A DNA stretch of 64,000 nucleotides from Roseateles_C aquae (GTDB lineage: Bacteria > Pseudomonadota > Gammaproteobacteria > Burkholderiales > Burkholderiaceae_C): NCBI RefSeq assembly GCF_032337115.1, contig NZ_JAVXZY010000013.1, forward strand, positions 84,151 to 148,150. Direction: 5' to 3'. Below are positions 41,601-50,651 of this stretch, piece by piece. Under the pieces are notes generated by a model. The model saw only the letters and a program-made list of their open reading frames with translations. It was not told where the DNA came from and made no database searches. The position numbers and the translations under genes are program-made. How positions within the stretch are numbered: the first letter of the stretch is position 1; the number at the start of each line of letters is the position of its first letter.

Positions 41601-43157
41601 ATGAAGCTTCTCTCGCAACTGCGCATCGCTCAACGCCTGGGCCTGAGTTACGGCCTGCTGATCCTGCTGCTGATCATCATCGGCAGCTACGGTGCGCAAA
41701 CCGCCAACCTATTGTCCAAGGACCTGGATCGCACCGCCAATTCCAGCCTGGTGAAGATCGCCGCCGCCAACGCGCTGGAAGGCAATGTCAACATCGTCGC
41801 CCGTGCCTCGCGCGACCTGCTGCTGCTCGACGAGGCGCGCCAGATCAAGAAGCAGAAGGCGGCCATCGATACCGCGCTGCAGGACAGCGAGAAGCAGCTG
41901 GCCAGCCTGGAGGCCACACTGGATGGCAGCAAGGAGAAAGACCTGATCGGCCAGGTGCGCGAGCGTCAGAGCAAGTTCTTCGCCTCGGTCGCCAAATTCC
42001 TCAAGGTGCAAGCCGACGGCTCCCCCGACGAAGCACGCGAGAGCCTGATCACCGATGTGCGCCCGGCCCAGCAAGCCTATCAGGACGGCCTCAAGGGACT
42101 GGTCGATCTGCAGTTTGAGAGCGCCCATGATCTGGCCGAAACCGGCTCGGCCTTGGCCAGCCGCTCGGTCGGCATCACCGTGGTGCTGGTCGTGCTGGCC
42201 GTCATCATCGGCGGCGGCGGCGGCCTGGCGATTGCCCGCTCCATCGTCAAGCCGGCCCAGCAAGCCAAGGACGCCGCCCAAGCGATCAGCGGCGGCGATC
42301 TCAGCCACCCCATCCACGTTGAAGGCAGCGACGAGCTGAGCCAGATGCTGCAGGCCATGCAGGAGATGCAGCTTGCGCTGTCCGGCGTTGTCAACAGCGT
42401 CAGCTCGGCCGCCGGCGAGGTGAACCAGAATTCCAGCGAGATCGCCAGCAGCAATGTCGACCTGTCCGATCGCACCGCGCGCTCGGCGGCCAGCCTGCAG
42501 AACACCGCCGCCTCGGTCGAGCAGATCGCCGCCAATCTGAACGGCGCCAGCGAACTGACCCGCAAGGCCGCCAGCATCGCCACCAAGGCTCGCCACTCGG
42601 CCTCCACCGGCGGCGCCGTGGTTTCGCAAGTCGTCTCGACGATGGAAGAGATCAGCACCAGCTCGCGCAAGATTGGCGACATCATCGGCGTCATCGATGG
42701 CATCGCCTTCCAGACCAATATCCTGGCGCTGAACGCCGCCGTCGAAGCCGCCCGCGCCGGCGAGCATGGCAAGGGCTTTGCTGTGGTGGCCTCGGAAGTC
42801 CGCGCGCTGGCGTCGCGTGCAGCTTCAGCCGCCAAGGAAATCAAGGTGCTGATCCAGGAGTCCTCGGTCAAGGTCGAGAACGGCACCGCCCTGGTCAACA
42901 ACGCTGGCGCCACCATCCGCAGCGTCGTCGACGAAGTCAACAATATGGGCCAGTTGATCGAAGAGATCTCGCATTCGGCCCAGGAGCAGGCGGCCGGCGT
43001 TGGCGTCGTCAATAACGCAATGAATGAGCTGGACCGCACCACCCAACAGAACACCACCTTGGTGGACGAGCTCAGCCGCTCCACCGATGCCTTGAAAGCC
43101 AGCTCGTCGCGCCTGTTGCAGGCCGTCGGCTTCTTCCACAGCACCCAAGCTTCCTGA
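41601..43157 (+). CDS. Methyl-accepting chemotaxis protein
   Basis: Inner-membrane chemoreceptor of 518 residues. N-terminal helix LGLSYGLLILLLIIIGSYG; a periplasmic four-helix-bundle sensor (about residues 31-190); a second membrane helix SVGITVVLVVLAVIIGGGGG; HAMP; and the cytoplasmic signalling domain whose hairpin tip reads IIGVIDGIAFQTNILALNAAVEAARAGEHGKGFAVVA in outline. It lacks a C-terminal NWETF-type tether for CheR/CheB. The ATG at 41601 gives the standard start; longer frames upstream are not supported. A sigma-28-like promoter is upstream. Confidence 0.95.
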   Translation: MKLLSQLRIAQRLGLSYGLLILLLIIIGSYGAQTANLLSKDLDRTANSSLVKIAAANALEGNVNIVARASRDLLLLDEARQIKKQKAAIDTALQDSEKQLASLEATLDGSKEKDLIGQVRERQSKFFASVAKFLKVQADGSPDEARESLITDVRPAQQAYQDGLKGLVDLQFESAHDLAETGSALASRSVGITVVLVVLAVIIGGGGGLAIARSIVKPAQQAKDAAQAISGGDLSHPIHVEGSDELSQMLQAMQEMQLALSGVVNSVSSAAGEVNQNSSEIASSNVDLSDRTARSAASLQNTAASVEQIAANLNGASELTRKAASIATKARHSASTGGAVVSQVVSTMEEISTSSRKIGDIIGVIDGIAFQTNILALNAAVEAARAGEHGKGFAVVASEVRALASRAASAAKEIKVLIQESSVKVENGTALVNNAGATIRSVVDEVNNMGQLIEEISHSAQEQAAGVGVVNNAMNELDRTTQQNTTLVDELSRSTDALKASSSRLLQAVGFFHSTQAS

Positions 43158-43187
43158 ACCTCTAGTCGTACCTAAGGAGACCCCGCG

Positions 43188-43532
<345 letters not shown>

Positions 43533-43565
43533 GCTCCAGCACCGGCGCGGCCTGCTGCAAGCGAC

Positions 43566-43591
43566 AGGGCGCCCATCGTGGCGCCCTTTTT
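43566..43591 (+). terminator. Rho-independent terminator after the TonB-domain gene
   Basis: AGGGCGCC (43566-43573) pairs with GGCGCCCT (43580-43587), followed by T residues to 43591. The first repeat element starts 4 nt later. Confidence 0.9.
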
Positions 43592-43594
43592 CAT

Positions 43595-43775
43595 GGCTCT
43601 TTTCGGGTTAAGTGTGGATGCTCTGGAAACAGCCAAAGGCAACCACAGAGGCTCGGAGTCACGGAGAAAAACAAGTCGAACTCTTGTCTTCCCTGTGCAT
43701 CCCTCTGTGCCTCCCTGCCTCTGCGCTTGCGTTTCGAGTGTCAGCTGCCGAGCATCAACTAACGCGCAAAGAGCC
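43595..43775 (+). mobile_element. 181-bp MITE-like hairpin element, copy 1
   Basis: The unit begins GGCTCTTTTCGGGTTAAG and ends GCGCAAAGAGCC, giving imperfect terminal inverted repeats of about 28 bp, and folds on itself over much of its length. It codes nothing. Flanks TTTTTCAT (43587-43594) and TTTTTCTT (43776-43783) match at 7 of 8 positions, as expected for a target-site duplication. It lies directly after the U-tract of the preceding terminator. A second copy of the same length is at 50375-50555 in the opposite orientation. Confidence 0.75.
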
Positions 43776-43791
43776 TTTTTCTTGCCGCAGC

Positions 43792-44193
43792 TCAGGGCGC
43801 CGGACTGGCCAGCGGCTTGCCTTTCTCCACCACGTACACCCCCACCAGCTTGATCGGCGCGGCGCCGTCGTTGTGGGCATCGTGGATCACACCAGCCGGT
43901 ATCACAAAGCTTTCACCGGCCTTGACGGTGCGCGGCGCCTGGCCATCGATCAGCAAGGTCGCCTCGCCTTCGAGCACATAGCTGATCTCGTCGCCCGGAT
44001 GGGTGTGGCGGCCGGCCTTGGCGCCCGGGGCCACCTCCACCCGAGCCACCACAGCCTCTCGGCCGGGCACCGACACATCGGCGCGGCCAACCAGGGTGCG
44101 CGTCAGCCCCGAGGCCTGGGCCAGCAAGGCGCCGGCGGCAACCAGAGCGGCCAGCCCCAGCGTGGCCTTGATATAGCTGCGAGTTTGAGCCAT
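43792..44193 (-). CDS. Exported cupin-domain protein
   Basis: A 133-residue protein with an N-terminal signal or anchor helix (LGLAALVAAGALLAQASG) and a single cupin domain: RHTHPGDEISYVLEGEATLLIDGQ, giving the HxHxxxxE metal ligands, then GESFVIPAGVIHDAHN with the final His. It may bind a metal in the periplasm; the reaction is unknown. Start at the ATG 44193 (MAQTRSYIKAT). It is divergent from the following copper-related set and ends 16 nt from the repeat element. Confidence 0.85.
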   Translation of the reverse strand: MAQTRSYIKATLGLAALVAAGALLAQASGLTRTLVGRADVSVPGREAVVARVEVAPGAKAGRHTHPGDEISYVLEGEATLLIDGQAPRTVKAGESFVIPAGVIHDAHNDGAAPIKLVGVYVVEKGKPLASPAP

Positions 44194-44283
44194 GACAGCA
44201 TCTCCTTGAATCGTTGGTGACCCGTGCCGACTGTCGGGCCACGCGGCCCGGCCTGACATCCGCACAAGCCCTAAACTGTGGCC

Positions 44284-44712
44284 ATGCGCATTGATGTGCC
44301 CGCCCGCCTGCTGCTGATCTGCCTGCTCGCCCTGCTGCTGCCGCTGCAGGGCGTGGCTGCGAGCCTGTCGATGACCGCCGGTCTGCTGGCCCGCGCGGCG
44401 CCAACGGCATCAGCCCCCTCGCTGCCGCCGCCATCGGCTTCGACGGGCCGCAGCCACTGCGAGGAGCTGGTCGCCAACACGGATCAGCGCTCGGATCAGG
44501 ACTGGGCTGACACCCACCACGCCACGGCACAGAAGCCTTCGCCCGGCTGTGGCAGCTGCGCGCATTGCTGCCTGGCGGCCCCGCCGCCGGCCGAGATCAC
44601 GCGCACGCCGACGGTGTCGGTCAGACGTGCGCCGCACCGGCTCGCCGGGCCACTGCCCGAAGGCGTTATTGCGGCCACGCTGGAGCGGCCGCCTCGTCGT
44701 CTGGCGGCCTGA
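44284..44712 (+). CDS. Small exported Cys/His protein, start of the putative copper set
   Basis: A 142-residue protein with a signal peptide (LLLICLLALLLPLQGVAA). The middle holds DTHHATAQKPSPGCGSCAHC and further Cys/His residues, which could bind copper; this pattern is like small periplasmic proteins (DUF2946-like) found before copper-efflux genes. The C-terminus is Arg/Pro-rich. The ATG at 44284 is preferred to a GTG at 44278; TAAACT ends 6 nt before it, so it may be leaderless. Function is inferred from residues and position only. Confidence 0.6.
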   Translation: MRIDVPARLLLICLLALLLPLQGVAASLSMTAGLLARAAPTASAPSLPPPSASTGRSHCEELVANTDQRSDQDWADTHHATAQKPSPGCGSCAHCCLAAPPPAEITRTPTVSVRRAPHRLAGPLPEGVIAATLERPPRRLAA

Positions 44713-44796
44713 TCGTGCCCCGGCTCGCCCGCCCCAGAGCGGCGAGCTGCCCCCGTGATCCGCGGCGCCTGGCGCCGCCTGCCTATCGAGGCATCC

Positions 44797-46227
44797 ATGA
44801 AACAGAGATTTCCATCCATCGCCCTGCTGTTCAGTGCGATGGCTGCCCTGCTGGGCGGCTGCGCCAGCTTGCAGCCTGACGCAGCCCTGGCCCCCGTTCA
44901 AACCCACAGCCAACTCATCAGCGGCCAGCCCCTGCGCTGGATACGCAGCGAGCAGGAGCAACAGGCCGCCAACGCCGAGCTCCAGCAACGCCTCGGCGCA
45001 CCGCTGGACCTGGCTGCCGCCCAGGCCGTCGCGCTGCTGGCTCACCATGGCCTGCAAGCCGAGTTGCACGAACTGGGCATCGCCGATGCCGAGCGGGTGC
45101 AGCTGGCCCGCCCGCCCAGCCCCAGCCTGGGCGTCACGCGCCTGAGCCGCGCCACCGAAACCGAGTGGGAGCTCGGCCTGCATCTCAATCTCTTGGCCTG
45201 GTTCCAGGGTGAACAGCGCGAACGCATCGGCAATGCACGGCTGGCACAGGCGCAACAGCAACTGGCCCTGCGCCTGCTGAGCCTGAGCAGCCGGGTACGC
45301 GTCGCCTGGGTCGAGGCCGTGGCGGCGCAGCAGCAGCTGCACTATGCCGAGCAGGTGCTCCATGCGGCCGAGGCCAGCGCCGAACTGGCGCGGCGCCTGC
45401 GCGAGGCAGGCAATTTCAGCGCGCTGCGCGAAGCGCGCGAGCAGAGCTTTCATGCCGAAGCCGAGCTGGGCCTGCTGCGTGCCCGCGAACAACTGCAGAG
45501 CCGGCGCGAAGCGCTGGTGCGTGCGCTGGGCTTGTCCGGTCCTGCCGCGCAAAACCTGACCCTCCCGGCGCGCTTGCCCGATTTACCTGAGCTTCCTGCG
45601 GCTTTGCCCTCGGGTGCAGACGAGCAACAGGCACTGGCACAGCGCATCGACCTGCAGGCGGCGCGCCGGCTGGTCGAGCTGCGCGCTGCCGAAGCCGGCC
45701 TGGGCCGCGCCAGCCGCTGGGTCGATATGCTGGACCTCGGTCTGCAGCGCAACAGCAGCAACGAACAGCCCACCCAGCGCGGCATCGGCCTGGACCTGAC
45801 GCTGCCGCTGTTTGATAACGGCGAGGCCCGGCTGGCACGCGCCGAGCACCTGCATCTGCAGGCGGTGCAGCGCGCTGCGCAACAAGCCGTCACGGCGCGC
45901 TCCGAATTGCGCGAGGCCCAGAGCCGCCTGCAAAGTCGGCACCAGATGGCCAAGATCCACCTGCAGCAGCTGGTACCGCTGCGCCAACGCATCGCCGCCG
46001 AAAACCTGCTGCGCTACAACGGCATGCTGATCGGCGTGTTCGAGCTGCTGGCCGATGCGCGGGCGCAGGTCGCGGCCGTGTCGGCCAGCATTGCCGCCTT
46101 GCGCGACTTCTGGATCGCCGATGCCCAGTTGCAGCAGGCACTGCTCGGCCCGGTCGATGCCATCGCAGAAACCACCGCCACGACCGACATGTCGCCCGCT
46201 GCCGAAGCCGGCAGCCCTGGCCACTGA
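44797..46227 (+). CDS. TolC-family outer-membrane lipoprotein
   Basis: A 476-residue outer-membrane channel-like protein with a lipobox (LLGGC, cysteine near residue 22) and two TolC/OEP repeats: LAQAQQQLALRLLSLSSRVRVAWVEAVAAQQQLHYAEQ and ARSELREAQSRLQSRHQMAKIHL. Related proteins accompany CusA- or CzcA-type pumps, but no pump gene is nearby. It lies between a Cys/His protein and a multicopper oxidase, which suggests copper or other metal export. Start at ATG 44797 (MKQRFPSIALL); earlier in-frame codons fall before the signal peptide. Confidence 0.87.
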   Translation: MKQRFPSIALLFSAMAALLGGCASLQPDAALAPVQTHSQLISGQPLRWIRSEQEQQAANAELQQRLGAPLDLAAAQAVALLAHHGLQAELHELGIADAERVQLARPPSPSLGVTRLSRATETEWELGLHLNLLAWFQGEQRERIGNARLAQAQQQLALRLLSLSSRVRVAWVEAVAAQQQLHYAEQVLHAAEASAELARRLREAGNFSALREAREQSFHAEAELGLLRAREQLQSRREALVRALGLSGPAAQNLTLPARLPDLPELPAALPSGADEQQALAQRIDLQAARRLVELRAAEAGLGRASRWVDMLDLGLQRNSSNEQPTQRGIGLDLTLPLFDNGEARLARAEHLHLQAVQRAAQQAVTARSELREAQSRLQSRHQMAKIHLQQLVPLRQRIAAENLLRYNGMLIGVFELLADARAQVAAVSASIAALRDFWIADAQLQQALLGPVDAIAETTATTDMSPAAEAGSPGH

Positions 46228-46268
46228 GCGCGCCTGATGTGCCGCCGCCACACCCAGAGGATTCCCCA

Positions 46269-47684
46269 ATGATCACCCGTCGTCATCTTTTTGCCGGTGC
46301 TGCCGCCGTTTCGGCCAGCGCCGTTTCGCGCGTCGCGCTGGCCGCCATTCCCGAGGCCGTCGAGCAGACCAGCGCCGACACTGCCGCGCCCTTGCTGCCC
46401 CCCAATGGCCGGCCCTACAACCCAGTCGTCACGCTCAACGGCTGGACCTGCCCCTGGCGCATGCGCGAGGGCGTCAAGGAGTTTCATCTGGTCGCCGAGC
46501 CGGTCACCCGTGAGCTGGCGCCGGGCTACACCGCGCGGCTGTGGGGCTACAACGGCCAGTCGCCGGGGCCGACCATCGAGGTTGTCGAAGGCGACCGGGT
46601 GCGCATCTACGTGACCAACCGGCTGCCCGAACACACCAGCATGCATTGGCACGGGCAGCGCGTGCCCAATGGCATGGACGGTGTCGCCGGGCTGACCCAG
46701 CCGGCCATACAGCCCGGCCAGACCTATGTCTACGAGTTCACCGCGCGGCGCCCGGGCAGCTTCATGTACCACCCGCATGCGGACGAGATGACGCAGATGG
46801 CCATGGGCATGATGGGCCTTTGGATCACCCATCCCAAGGGCCGCCATCCGCAGATCGCCGAGGTGCAGCGCGACTTCTGCTTCCTGATGGCCGCCTATGA
46901 CATCGACCCCGGCAGCTATCGCCCCCGGGTGATGACGATGACGGACTTCAATCTGTGGACCTGGAACAGTCGCATCTTTCCCGGCATTGCCTCGCTGAAC
47001 GTGCGCCAGGGCGATCGGGTGCGCATACGCACCGGCAATCTGACGATGACCAATCACCCGCTGCATCTGCATGGCCATGAGTTCGAGGTCACTGGCACCG
47101 ATGGTGGGCCGGTCCCTAAATCCGCGCGCTGGCCCGAGGTGACCACCGACATCGCTGTCGGTCAGATGCGGCAGATCGAGTTCATCGCCGATGAGCCGGG
47201 CGACTGGGCGCTGCACTGCCACAAGAGCCATCACACGATGAACGCGATGGGCCATCAGGTCGACACGTTGATCGGCGCCGATACGGCGGCGCTGACGCAG
47301 AAGATCCGCCAGCTGGTGCCCGGCTATATGGCCATGGGTGAACGCGGCATGGCCGAGATGGGCGAGATGCAGATGCCGCTGCCCGAGAACACCGCGCCGA
47401 TGATGGGCGGCGAAGGCCCCTACGGCAGCCTGGAGATGGGCGGCATGTTCAGCGTGCTCAAGGTCAGGCGCGAGCAGAAACCGGGCGACTACAGCGACCC
47501 GGGCTGGTATGCCGCACCGGCCGGCACGGTCGCACGGCTGCAGGAGACCCACGCGGGCGCGGAAACCAGCCCCCACGGACGCCATCACATGCATCACCAG
47601 CAGATGCATGAGGGCAAGACCGAGCCGGCACCGACCGAGCAGCAGTTGCGTGTCCGCAAGCCGCAAGGACACGAAGGCCACTGA
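46269..47684 (+). CDS. Multicopper oxidase, CopA-like
   Basis: A 471-residue exported oxidase with a likely Tat signal (TRRHLFAGAAAVSA). All four copper motifs are present: MHWHGQRVPNGMDG, YHPHADEM, HPLHLHGHEF and LHCHKSHHTMNAM (the type 1 site). Met/His-rich tracts (GMAEMGEMQMPLPEN, HGRHHMHHQQMHEG) are typical of copper-resistance oxidases that oxidise Cu(I) in the periplasm. It follows the TolC-like gene by 41 nt and is probably in the same unit. Its end is shared with a terminator. Confidence 0.9.
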   Translation: MITRRHLFAGAAAVSASAVSRVALAAIPEAVEQTSADTAAPLLPPNGRPYNPVVTLNGWTCPWRMREGVKEFHLVAEPVTRELAPGYTARLWGYNGQSPGPTIEVVEGDRVRIYVTNRLPEHTSMHWHGQRVPNGMDGVAGLTQPAIQPGQTYVYEFTARRPGSFMYHPHADEMTQMAMGMMGLWITHPKGRHPQIAEVQRDFCFLMAAYDIDPGSYRPRVMTMTDFNLWTWNSRIFPGIASLNVRQGDRVRIRTGNLTMTNHPLHLHGHEFEVTGTDGGPVPKSARWPEVTTDIAVGQMRQIEFIADEPGDWALHCHKSHHTMNAMGHQVDTLIGADTAALTQKIRQLVPGYMAMGERGMAEMGEMQMPLPENTAPMMGGEGPYGSLEMGGMFSVLKVRREQKPGDYSDPGWYAAPAGTVARLQETHAGAETSPHGRHHMHHQQMHEGKTEPAPTEQQLRVRKPQGHEGH

Positions 47685-47699
47685 CGTTGTGCCGCGACG

Positions 47700-47731
47700 A
47701 AAAAAAACGCCGGAGCGTGCTCCGGCGTTTC
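47700..47731 (-). terminator. Bidirectional-looking terminator between the multicopper oxidase and protease genes
   Basis: AACGCCGGA (47706-47714) pairs with TCCGGCGTT (47721-47729). On the minus strand eight T follow, making it a strong terminator for the M4 protease gene; on the plus strand a weaker TTTC follows and may stop the oxidase unit. Confidence 0.85.
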
Positions 47732-47784
47732 TTGCCTTGTGCCCGCTGCCGGCGCTAACCGGCAGGGGCTGAAAGCAAAGCAGC

Positions 47785-49626
47785 TCAGTACGTGGCCTTC
47801 AGGCTGGTGCTGCCAACGGTGGAGTAGGCATTCAGCAGAATGTAGTACTTGCCCGTCGCCGGCGAGGTGAAGGTGATGGTCTCGGTGTTGGTGCTGCCAT
47901 CGGACTTCTTGGTGTAGGAAGTCGTGGTCGGCGCGGTGGTCATGCGGGCATAGATGTCGCCATCGCCCGTGCCACCCGACAGCTTGATCGTCAGGCTGGC
48001 CTTGCCTGCGGGCACCGTGATGCTGAACAGCTTGGACGCGCCCTTAGCCAGGCTGATGCCGGTCACGGCCACGTTGTTGGTCAGCGGGGTTTCCGGGGGC
48101 GGCGTGGTGCTGCAGCTGACGCCGACCACGGAGAACGCTGCCGTCACGTCGGCGACGGTGTAGCCGCGGGCGCCCGCAGCCTTCTCGACACCGCAGGCAC
48201 CGGCGTTGAAGGTGCTGTTGGCCGTCCAGTACAGGCGGTTGGCATCGGCGAACACTTCAAAGGCCTTGCGGGTATTCCAGCCTGCCTTGGTGGCCAGCGT
48301 GTAGAAGGCCTTGTTGTAGACACCTGAGGTCAGGTGAACGTCCATGCTGCTGGTGTACTTGGACGCATGGTCGATCGAACGGCCATCCTTGGTCGGGTTG
48401 TCCATGTAACGCAGCGCGCCCGATCCCTTGAAGATCTCGTAGCCAACCAGCCAGTCGTTGGTACCACGGTCGTAGTACTCGGCGGCTTCACCGGCCATGT
48501 CGGAGAAGGCTTCGTTCATGCCGCCGGACATGGCCGAATAGACCAGGCCCGAGTTCTGTTCGGTGAAGCCGTGGCTGACTTCGTGCGAAGCCACGTCCAG
48601 CGAGACCAGCGGGTAGAAGGTCGAGGCGCCGTCACCGAAGTGCATGGCCGTGCCGTCCCAGAAGGCATTCTCGTAGCTGCTGCTGTAGTGCACGCGCATC
48701 TGCAGCTTCTGGCTGATCGGGCGAACGCCCAGCCAGTTCTGGTACATATTGAAGACGACGTTGCCGAAGTGGTGTGCGTCGTTCATCGGCGAGAAGGCGC
48801 CGTTGATCGTCTTCACGGTATTGCGCGGGCAGGTGAAGCTGTGCGCCGTCGAGCCGCTGGTGCCACCGTTCAGGTTGACCGTGGTGACGTTGGTGCTGTC
48901 CAGCTTGCAGGTCGAGCCGCTTTGCGTGACATCCAGGTAAGGACGGTTGCCCGAGCCGTACTCGTACTGGCCAGTCTTCTGGTTGCCGCCAGGGCCGGTG
49001 CCGATCAGGGCATGGTTCAGGCCTTCCCAACGTTGCAGCACTTCGCCGCTGTTGGCATCCATGATGAAGTGGGGGCGCGAGGGTTCACCCTTGGCCGTGG
49101 TCGTCAGGAAAGACACCAGATAGACCAGGTGAGCCACGCCCTTGCCGTCCATCTTGACGTAGAGCTTGGCTTGCTCGTTTTCGGTCAGCGCGGCAGCGCT
49201 GCGGCCCTTGGCCAGTTGCAGTACGGCCTGCTGCGACAGCGCCGGGGTGGCCGTACCGAGATCCTGGGACAGGTTGCGCACCAGGGTGCCATGGAAAGTC
49301 GAGGCGGCGCTCAGGCCTTGGCCGTTGCGGTGTTCGACGATGGCTTCACCGAAGATGGGCACACCTTGGTAGCGCTGCTCATGGCGCACCACGGTCAGGC
49401 CGCTCGGGTAGCTTTGCCGGCGCAATTCCACCAGTTCGCCGCTGGCGAGGCCGAGGGCCGCCGCGGCCGACTGGGCGCCGCCAAGGGCCACGCGACCGGA
49501 GTTCGCGTTGACGACGCCGGACTGGCCGTCCAGCTCGATGCGATCAGCGGCCATCGCTTGGCAAGCAGCGCCAACGGCCGAGCTCAGCACGACCAGACGC
49601 AGCAGGGATTGAACAGTGCTCTTCAT
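47785..49626 (-). CDS. Secreted M4 (thermolysin-type) metalloprotease 1
   Basis: A 613-residue secreted zinc protease. Signal peptide (SLLRLVVLSSAVGAACQAMA), FTP-type propeptide (VELRRQSYPSGLTVVRHEQRYQGVPIFGEAIVEHR), catalytic domain with HEVSHGFTEQNSGL and GGMNEAFSDMAGEAAEY supplying the zinc ligands and glutamate, and a C-terminal PPC-type domain of about 100 residues (TITFTSPATGKYYILLNAYS). Start at ATG 49626 (MKSTVQSLL). Export by the T2SS at the start of the window is likely for this type. A 293-bp stretch is identical to the second protease gene. Confidence 0.93.
   Translation of the reverse strand: MKSTVQSLLRLVVLSSAVGAACQAMAADRIELDGQSGVVNANSGRVALGGAQSAAAALGLASGELVELRRQSYPSGLTVVRHEQRYQGVPIFGEAIVEHRNGQGLSAASTFHGTLVRNLSQDLGTATPALSQQAVLQLAKGRSAAALTENEQAKLYVKMDGKGVAHLVYLVSFLTTTAKGEPSRPHFIMDANSGEVLQRWEGLNHALIGTGPGGNQKTGQYEYGSGNRPYLDVTQSGSTCKLDSTNVTTVNLNGGTSGSTAHSFTCPRNTVKTINGAFSPMNDAHHFGNVVFNMYQNWLGVRPISQKLQMRVHYSSSYENAFWDGTAMHFGDGASTFYPLVSLDVASHEVSHGFTEQNSGLVYSAMSGGMNEAFSDMAGEAAEYYDRGTNDWLVGYEIFKGSGALRYMDNPTKDGRSIDHASKYTSSMDVHLTSGVYNKAFYTLATKAGWNTRKAFEVFADANRLYWTANSTFNAGACGVEKAAGARGYTVADVTAAFSVVGVSCSTTPPPETPLTNNVAVTGISLAKGASKLFSITVPAGKASLTIKLSGGTGDGDIYARMTTAPTTTSYTKKSDGSTNTETITFTSPATGKYYILLNAYSTVGSTSLKATY
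48572..48864. repeat. Identical block shared by the two M4 protease genes (copy in protease 1)
   Basis: These 293 bp match 51979-52271 at every position, including third codon positions, while the surrounding parts of the genes differ at many sites. It codes for the segment up to the HExxH helix. Confidence 0.85.
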
Positions 49627-49854
49627 GACGATTTCTCTCTTTCCATCGTGACGGGGGTTGACCCCGAAGTTGCCAGACATCACCGCGTTGGTTCAGATCC
49701 GGCACCGCGCGACACCCGAATGGCGGTTTGTGCCGCGCCAGGCGTCTCTGACACAGTCCGCAGCGACCATGGCCCCTCAACGGCGGCGCGACCACATACG
49801 GTTCCAGCTTGCTGATCGGGGTCAGGACCTTCCGTGATCAGCATCGGAGGCCGA

Positions 49855-49937
49855 ATGCTATTCGCACAACGAAAGCGAGTGACCTGTAATCCATGACATC
49901 CGCAAGAACCCTTTTTTGCGCATCTCCCTATTGGCAA
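49855..49937 (-). promoter_or_regulatory. Conserved upstream block of protease 1
   Basis: This block matches 53262-53345 over most of its length (for example GCTATTCGCACAACGAAAG, CATGACATCCGCAAGAACCC, TCCCTATTGGCAA on the plus strand). It lies 230-310 nt before the start. Shared parts of the leader (GGCGGTTTGTGCCGCG, GCGTCTCTGACACAG) also remain. It probably holds the promoter and a regulator site; I cannot name the regulator. Confidence 0.55.
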
Positions 49938-50374
49938 TTGCGTCGTGAAATGTCATGCAGTTGTCACGTTTTTGTCCTGCGCTTGTCGAATTTGGCGGTT
50001 TTTCGGCCATGCCGCTGGGTTGAGACGCCATTGCACTTGCAGTCGCGACCATGGCAATGCCGAAACCGCGGGATAACACCGGGGTCGCCTCAGCGTGGCG
50101 GGAAAGCAGCAGCCAGGGTTTACCAAGGAGCACTGGGCGCCACCGACGCGCTTCGTCGACCAGCGGCTTGCGCAGCTCAGGACGCGCGGTGCAGCCAGCG
50201 CGCCTCTTGTGCGCAGCGCAGCGTTTCGAGCGGCAGCTCAGGCTTGGCGATGCGGTGCGGGCTGTGCCGGAAAAACGGCGCTGCAGGAGGCACCGAGGTC
50301 TGGTGGCATCGGAGGCGAACGACCAGATGGGCCGGTCTGCTCGCCCTCGTCTTCTTCAACGCCGGCCAGGAAAA

Positions 50375-50555
50375 GGCTCTTTGCGCGTTAGTTGATGCTC
50401 GGCAACTGACACTCGAAACGCAAGCACAGAGGCCCGGAGGCACAGAGGGATTCACAGGGACGAAAAGAGTTCGACTTGCTTTTCTCCGTGACTCTGTGCC
50501 TCTGTGCTTGCCTTTGACTGCTTCCAGGGCATCCACACTTAACGCGAAAAGAGCC
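50375..50555 (-). mobile_element. 181-bp MITE-like hairpin element, copy 2
   Basis: Same length and roughly nine in ten positions identical to copy 1 at 43595-43775, in the opposite orientation. Termini GGCTCTTTGCGCG and CGCGAAAAGAGCC are inverted repeats. Flanks CAGGAAAA (50367-50374) and AAGGAAAA (50556-50563) agree at 7 of 8 positions. As with copy 1, it lies directly after the U-tract of a terminator, here that of protease 2. The stretch from about 49940 to 50374 holds an open frame but no recognisable gene. Confidence 0.75.
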
Positions 50556-50559
50556 AAGG

Positions 50560-50591
50560 AAAAACGCCCTGCAAGCGAACTTGCAGGGCGT
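50560..50591 (-). terminator. Rho-independent terminator of protease 2
   Basis: A 12-bp perfect stem (ACGCCCTGCAAG 50564-50575 with CTTGCAGGGCGT 50580-50591) has, on the minus strand, a TTCG loop and a following T run. It lies about 60 nt after the protease 2 stop. Confidence 0.92.
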
Positions 50592-50651
50592 CGAAGACAC
50601 ACGCCGGCCATCAATCGGCCGAATCAGGCCAAACGTGCTTGAGGCTTTGAT

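Noticed and set aside
49893..50642. 249-codon plus-strand open frame between the two protease genes
   Set aside because: It runs through the second repeat element and the terminator of protease 2, has an irregular amino-acid composition rich in Arg/Cys/Trp, and has no ribosome-binding site.
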